Source: Arthrobacter sp. CAU 1506 | Lineage (GTDB): Bacteria > Actinomycetota > Actinomycetes > Actinomycetales > Micrococcaceae | Assembly: GCF_005047635.1 (NCBI RefSeq) | Contig: NZ_SUKC01000017.1 | Location: forward strand, 30,981-94,980 | Direction: 5' to 3' | Length of the DNA stretch: 64,000 nt | Shown: piece by piece, positions 60,810 to 64,000 of the stretch | Layout: each line of letters opens with the position of its first letter | Numbering within the stretch: position 1 is the stretch's first letter | Program-made: the position numbers and the translations under genes | Notes under the pieces: model-generated | Seen by the model: only the letters and a program-made list of their open reading frames with translations | Told to the model about the DNA's origin: nothing | Database searches by the model: none

Positions 60810-61783
60810 GGGCCGCGGTGTACCGGAAGTTCGGTGCTCCGGAGGTCGTCAGCGTGGAAGAGGTGCCGCAGCCCTCGCCCGGTACACGCGATGTGCTGGT
60901 CAAAGTCCACGCGAGCACGGTGAGCGCGGCTGACTACCGTTCCAGGAGTCGCCGGGTCCCCAAAGGCCTCGGATTGTTGGCCGCGAAAGGCCTCGGTCTC
61001 TTCCGGCCACGCAACCAGATCCTTGGCATGGACTTCGCCGGGGTTGTGGCAGCCGTAGGCACCGACGTCACCAAATTCCACCCCGGCGACAACGTCGTCG
61101 GAATGCTCGGCGCGAAGTTTGGCGGCCACGCAGAGTACGTGTGCATACCCGAGGACGGTGTCATCACCGCAAAGCCCCGCAACTTGGGATTCCAAGAAGC
61201 CGTGACGCTCGTCTTCGGCGGACTCACCGCACGCAGCTTCCTGAACCGCGCCGACGTCAAACCCGGGGACACCGTGCTCATCAACGGTGCATCCGGCGCT
61301 GTAGGAACGGCTGCGGTACAGCTCGCCAAACAACTCGGTGCCCACGTCACCGGCGTCAGCAGCGCGGCCAACGCCGATCTCGTCGCCTCGCTCGGCGCCG
61401 ACCGGACCATTGACCACGCCCAGACCGACTTCGCCGCTGAAGGCAAGACCTACGACGTGATCATGGACTGTGTCGGCAACGCACCCTTCGAGCGAGTCGA
61501 GGCTTCGCTCAATCCCGGCGGCTCACTGCTGCTGGTCATCGCCGATCTCAAAGCGATACTGAGGGCGCCGGGTCGCACCCGGAGAACCGGCAAGCAAGTC
61601 GTCGTCACCAGCAAGTACTCCGCCGACGACCTCAAACACCTCGTCTACCTCGCAGAAACCGCCCACTTTCGAGCCGTCATCGACAGAACCTACAACCTCG
61701 ATGACATCGTCGAAGCCCACCGCTTCGCCGATGCCGGCCGCAAGACCGGCAACGTAGTCCTGCGAAATCCCCGGATGCAATAG
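60806..61783 (+). CDS. Zinc-free medium-chain NAD(P)H quinone oxidoreductase-like protein
   Basis: MDR-superfamily oxidoreductase of 325 residues. MRAAVYRKFGAPEVVSVEEV at the N terminus, LGMDFAGVVAAVGTDVTKF, YVCIPEDGVITAKP, LINGASGAVGTAAVQLAKQL (nucleotide loop), DVIMDCVGNAPFERV. The zinc-binding Cys and His of alcohol dehydrogenases are missing, as in quinone oxidoreductases and reticulon-4-interacting-like proteins. Overlaps the DUF2306-like gene and is thus controlled by the TetR sites. Substrate unknown. Confidence 0.9.
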   Translation: MRAAVYRKFGAPEVVSVEEVPQPSPGTRDVLVKVHASTVSAADYRSRSRRVPKGLGLLAAKGLGLFRPRNQILGMDFAGVVAAVGTDVTKFHPGDNVVGMLGAKFGGHAEYVCIPEDGVITAKPRNLGFQEAVTLVFGGLTARSFLNRADVKPGDTVLINGASGAVGTAAVQLAKQLGAHVTGVSSAANADLVASLGADRTIDHAQTDFAAEGKTYDVIMDCVGNAPFERVEASLNPGGSLLLVIADLKAILRAPGRTRRTGKQVVVTSKYSADDLKHLVYLAETAHFRAVIDRTYNLDDIVEAHRFADAGRKTGNVVLRNPRMQ

Positions 61784-61971
61784 AGAATCCACCAACGTAA
61801 GTACCGGCAATGTGTGACCGTTGCCCGGCGGCCGACTATTTGCTACGCGTAAATCCCTGGTTTTACATTCAACCTGTGAAATCCTGGCCGCATAGGGCGG
61901 TTGACGAATAGGGAGTCGCATGAGCTTTGGTGTTGTAGCTACTTCGGCATGGGCGGGAATCTAGAGCAGCC

Positions 61972-62907
61972 ATGCGTGATGAAGTTGCGCATGCAGACGC
62001 ACAGGACATCGAGCGACGCGTGCGCTTCGAGGCGATGGAGTGGCTAGCCGCGAGAACCAATGACGGCTCAGAATGGCTAACTCGCGAAGAAATATTGGAT
62101 TTCAGGCTCGACGGGGAAAGGTTCCGGCTCCAACCGACGCAAAACGGAATCCACAAACCTAGGGCCTTTCAGGCTGCTCTTTCGATTCAGACGGTCTATC
62201 GTCGTCCTGGCCAGAAGCGGCCTTACGAAGACGCCATGGGGGTTGATGGCGTCCTGAGGTATAAGTGGCAGGGTACGGATTACGACTCTTGGGATAACAA
62301 GTCGCTTCGTGTGGCTATGGAGAACAAATTGCCACTCCTATGGTTCGTCGGGGTCGGTTTAGGTCCGGCTGTTTTCCAAGTCGTCTATCCCATCTACGTG
62401 CTGTGGGAAGAACCGGAGTTGCATCAGTTCGCCATTGCTCCCAACGTCGACAAGGCGGTTGTAAATCAGGCAAACGTTATGGAGGAGGCCATCCGGCGAT
62501 ATGTTCGGGTGGAGACGAAGCGGCGCTTGCACCAACCAGTGTTCCGATCAACCGTCTTGCATGCTTATGAAACTCGTTGTGCCGTGTGTAATCTAGGGCA
62601 CGGTGTTCTGCTGGATGCAGCACATATTGTGCCCGACTCCGACGAACGCGGAGTCGCCTCGGTGGTCAACGGTCTTGCTCTTTGTAAGATTCACCATGCC
62701 GCTTTCGATGCTCATATTCTGGGAATTAGTCCAGATCTGACAGTTCATATTCGTCCTGAGCTATTGGCGGAAATTGACGGGCCAATGCTTCAACACGGGC
62801 TGAAGGAACGTCATGGGCAAAAGCTCATGAAAGTGCCAGATCGTCTGTCGGAACGTCCTCGACGTGACTTACTGGACATATCCTTTCAAAAATTTTTGGC
62901 AGCTTAA
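61972..62907 (+). CDS. Predicted HNH restriction endonuclease
   Basis: Putative modification-dependent restriction enzyme, 311 residues. The N-terminal half (about 40-180) resembles the DNA-recognition part of COG3440-type proteins: FRLQPTQNGIHKPRAFQAAL, PYEDAMGVDGVLRYKWQGTD, LRVAMENKLPLLWFVGV. The C-terminal HNH nuclease has RCAVCNLGHGVLLDAAHIVP, NGLALCKIHHAAFDAHILGI, with Cys pairs for zinc and the catalytic His. GC content is visibly lower than in neighbouring genes and codon choice is less biased, suggesting recent acquisition. No methyltransferase gene is next to it, as expected for methylation-dependent enzymes. Confidence 0.85.
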   Translation: MRDEVAHADAQDIERRVRFEAMEWLAARTNDGSEWLTREEILDFRLDGERFRLQPTQNGIHKPRAFQAALSIQTVYRRPGQKRPYEDAMGVDGVLRYKWQGTDYDSWDNKSLRVAMENKLPLLWFVGVGLGPAVFQVVYPIYVLWEEPELHQFAIAPNVDKAVVNQANVMEEAIRRYVRVETKRRLHQPVFRSTVLHAYETRCAVCNLGHGVLLDAAHIVPDSDERGVASVVNGLALCKIHHAAFDAHILGISPDLTVHIRPELLAEIDGPMLQHGLKERHGQKLMKVPDRLSERPRRDLLDISFQKFLAA

Positions 62908-63249
62908 GTTCAAGTGTGTCCCCGGCACAGGGTTCGACTGTCTCAGTCACGAAGGAGTGAAGTAATTCTCCCGGCATACCTAGGCCCACCCTATGCCTGC
63001 CCTTAGCATGTGCGATGCCAGTTAAAGTGAGTGATGGCTGCGGTCGTTTACTTCACCGCAGCAACCTGAAGAGACAAAGACGATGGGTCGCAATCAAATA
63101 GATGGCGAGTACAACGGATGGTACGACCACGACATGAGTTTGAGTTCTAGTACAGAATTCGTAGACGGCATTATGCGAGTTGGGTCGGGCAAGGCGCTGG
63201 CCACCGACAGACAGCGCTAGAAGAGCTAGCCCGCTGACCCTGGCGTGCG
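62908..63249. other. 342-base low-GC gap
   Basis: Holds one possible tiny gene (63083-63220) and otherwise no recognised structure. GC content is lower than elsewhere, in keeping with the HNH gene. A T-loop-like string GGTTCGACT at about 62928 is not part of a tRNA. Confidence 0.45.
63083..63220 (+). CDS. Possible 45-residue peptide
   Basis: Open frame from ATG at 63083 to TAG at 63220. The product begins MGRNQIDGEYNGWYDHDMSL and ends with a basic GKALATDRQR. A weak GAAGAGAC ribosome binding site precedes it. No family recognised; codon use is not strongly biased. May be spurious. Confidence 0.3.
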   Translation: MGRNQIDGEYNGWYDHDMSLSSSTEFVDGIMRVGSGKALATDRQR

Positions 63250-63876
63250 GTGGCGGACCAGCAGATGGAACTGCTACAACAACCTGCTCTCATTTGGCTC
63301 CTCGACAAACCCACTTATTTAGACCATCATGTAGCTAAACTTTCTGATGATCAGTTGGGTTGGGATTTGCGCGAGGGTGAAGGGCCTGGAAGTCCGGAGA
63401 TGCATGCCGCGTCAGTGTTGATGCGTAGGGTGCTGGTGCTCAACGACATGGTGGAGTACCAGATGCGTCGCGTCATGGGGACGAACGAGACGGACTTTCA
63501 AGCGATGCAACATCTGATGGCGAAGGGGCCGATGACGCCGTCCCAATTGGCGGATGCCCTGCACATCACCACTGCCGCGGCCACCACGGTGGTGGACCGT
63601 TTGGTGCGGGCCGACCACGCACGCCGAGTGCCGAATCCTTTGGATCGGCGAAGCACGATGGTGGAGCCGACAACCCATGCGGCCGACTTCGCGATGGCCA
63701 AGCTGATGCCGATGATCCAGCAGACGGACCAACTGGTCCGGGACATGCAACCGGACCAGCAGGAGGCGGTGGTCGCCTATTTGGGTGGGGTTATCCAGGC
63801 GATGGAGCAGCACATTGTAGAGCTGGCGGGGGAACAACCCGTTGTCCCCCAACTGACCGGGAAGGGCCCGTTATGA
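63250..63876 (+). CDS. MarR family transcriptional regulator
   Basis: DNA-binding regulator of 208 residues. The winged helix is clear: TNETDFQAMQHLMAKGPMTP, SQLADALHITTAAATTVVDR, LVRADHARRVPNPLDRRSTM. The N terminus has about 50 residues beyond the usual start (ALIWLLDKPTYLDHHVAKLS), so the true start may be an internal ATG (63400 or 63421) or the extension may be a genuine feature. GTG at 63250 assumed. No target gene is next to it inside the window. Confidence 0.82.
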   Translation: MADQQMELLQQPALIWLLDKPTYLDHHVAKLSDDQLGWDLREGEGPGSPEMHAASVLMRRVLVLNDMVEYQMRRVMGTNETDFQAMQHLMAKGPMTPSQLADALHITTAAATTVVDRLVRADHARRVPNPLDRRSTMVEPTTHAADFAMAKLMPMIQQTDQLVRDMQPDQQEAVVAYLGGVIQAMEQHIVELAGEQPVVPQLTGKGPL

Positions 63877-64000
63877 CGGCTCTCCAAGGTTCGTGGTGAA
63901 TGACGGGTCGTGTCTTTAGACAGAAGGGGCCCGTAGCCCTGTTGTGATGGATGTTCTTGACGCATTCATCAATGACAGGAACTACGAGCCTTGACCGAGC
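63876..64000 (+). mobile_element. Possible left end of an insertion sequence (ISL3-like)
   Basis: Just after the MarR stop codon the sequence GGCTCTCCAAGGTTCGTGG begins. GGCTCT-type ends are typical of ISL3-family elements in Actinobacteria, and a possible transposase start lies near 63990. The other end and any target duplication are outside the window, so this is a weak call. Confidence 0.3.

Noticed and set aside
62908..63000. Possible tRNA at a GGTTCGA T-loop-like string
   Set aside because: No acceptor or anticodon stem could be formed around it.

Overview
The window is about 64 kb of a high-GC actinobacterial chromosome, most like Arthrobacter or a close relative in the Micrococcaceae. 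That placement rests on the codon and GC bias, the gene families (lipoprotein ABC binding proteins, ANTAR and TetR/GntR/XRE regulators, a zinc-binding anti-sigma factor, class F sortase, c-di-AMP riboswitch upstream of an NlpC/P60 gene) and common GTG/TTG starts. It is inference from sequence alone. No rRNA, tRNA or CRISPR array was seen. Both window edges cut an element: an MFS exporter on the left and possibly an insertion sequence on the right.

Layout. 1-9.5 kb: MFS exporter, LysM-NlpC/P60 cell-wall hydrolase under a ydaO-type riboswitch, aldehyde dehydrogenase, a glutaminase-STAS-cNMP fusion, small membrane proteins, DUF488 and a PfpI protein. 9.5-18 kb: a probable organosulfur scavenging locus with an FMN monooxygenase divergent from a peptide-type ABC transporter operon, which ends in a DszC/SfnB-like flavoprotein gene broken by a one-base frameshift. 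18-21.4 kb: paired crcB fluoride exporters, then an amide-nitrogen operon (AmiS/UreI channel, FmdB, formamidase). 21.4-29.8 kb: stress and redox genes (GNAT, DUF1003, SurA-like lipoprotein, glutaredoxin-like protein, two flavodoxins), a DUF4389 membrane protein with a collagen-like tail, an EAL protein, a tiny DUF1059 gene and 3-hydroxyisobutyryl-CoA hydrolase.

30-36.3 kb: a polyamine-type ABC operon (potA-potD-potB-potC order) divergent from a GntR regulator coupled to an unusual soluble Cache-like protein. 36.5-41.6 kb: SDR/DUF2867-like protein, POT peptide transporter, membrane protein and a DHFR-like reductase. 41.6-45.6 kb: a surface module of DUF4397 protein, sortase, ECF sigma factor, anti-sigma factor and TspO-like protein. 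45.7-49.6 kb: Dps followed by an overlapping trio (acyl-CoA dehydrogenase-like, PIG-L deacetylase/methyltransferase fusion, family 2 glycosyltransferase) that looks like a compact uncharacterised biosynthetic cassette.

49.6-61.8 kb: VOC protein, Ser/Thr kinase-GAF fusion, EamA exporter, GAF-ANTAR antiterminator, flavoprotein disulfide reductase, a methyltransferase/thioredoxin-reductase-like pair divergent from an XRE-cupin regulator coupled to trpF, and a TetR-controlled pair with two perfect 15-bp operators. 61.9-64 kb: a lower-GC stretch with a predicted HNH restriction endonuclease, a MarR regulator and a possible IS terminus, probably acquired horizontally.

The least explained items are the dehydrogenase/deacetylase-methyltransferase/glycosyltransferase cassette, the cytosolic Cache protein coupled to GntR, the structured leader of the amide operon, and a long palindromic intergenic repeat present in two copies.
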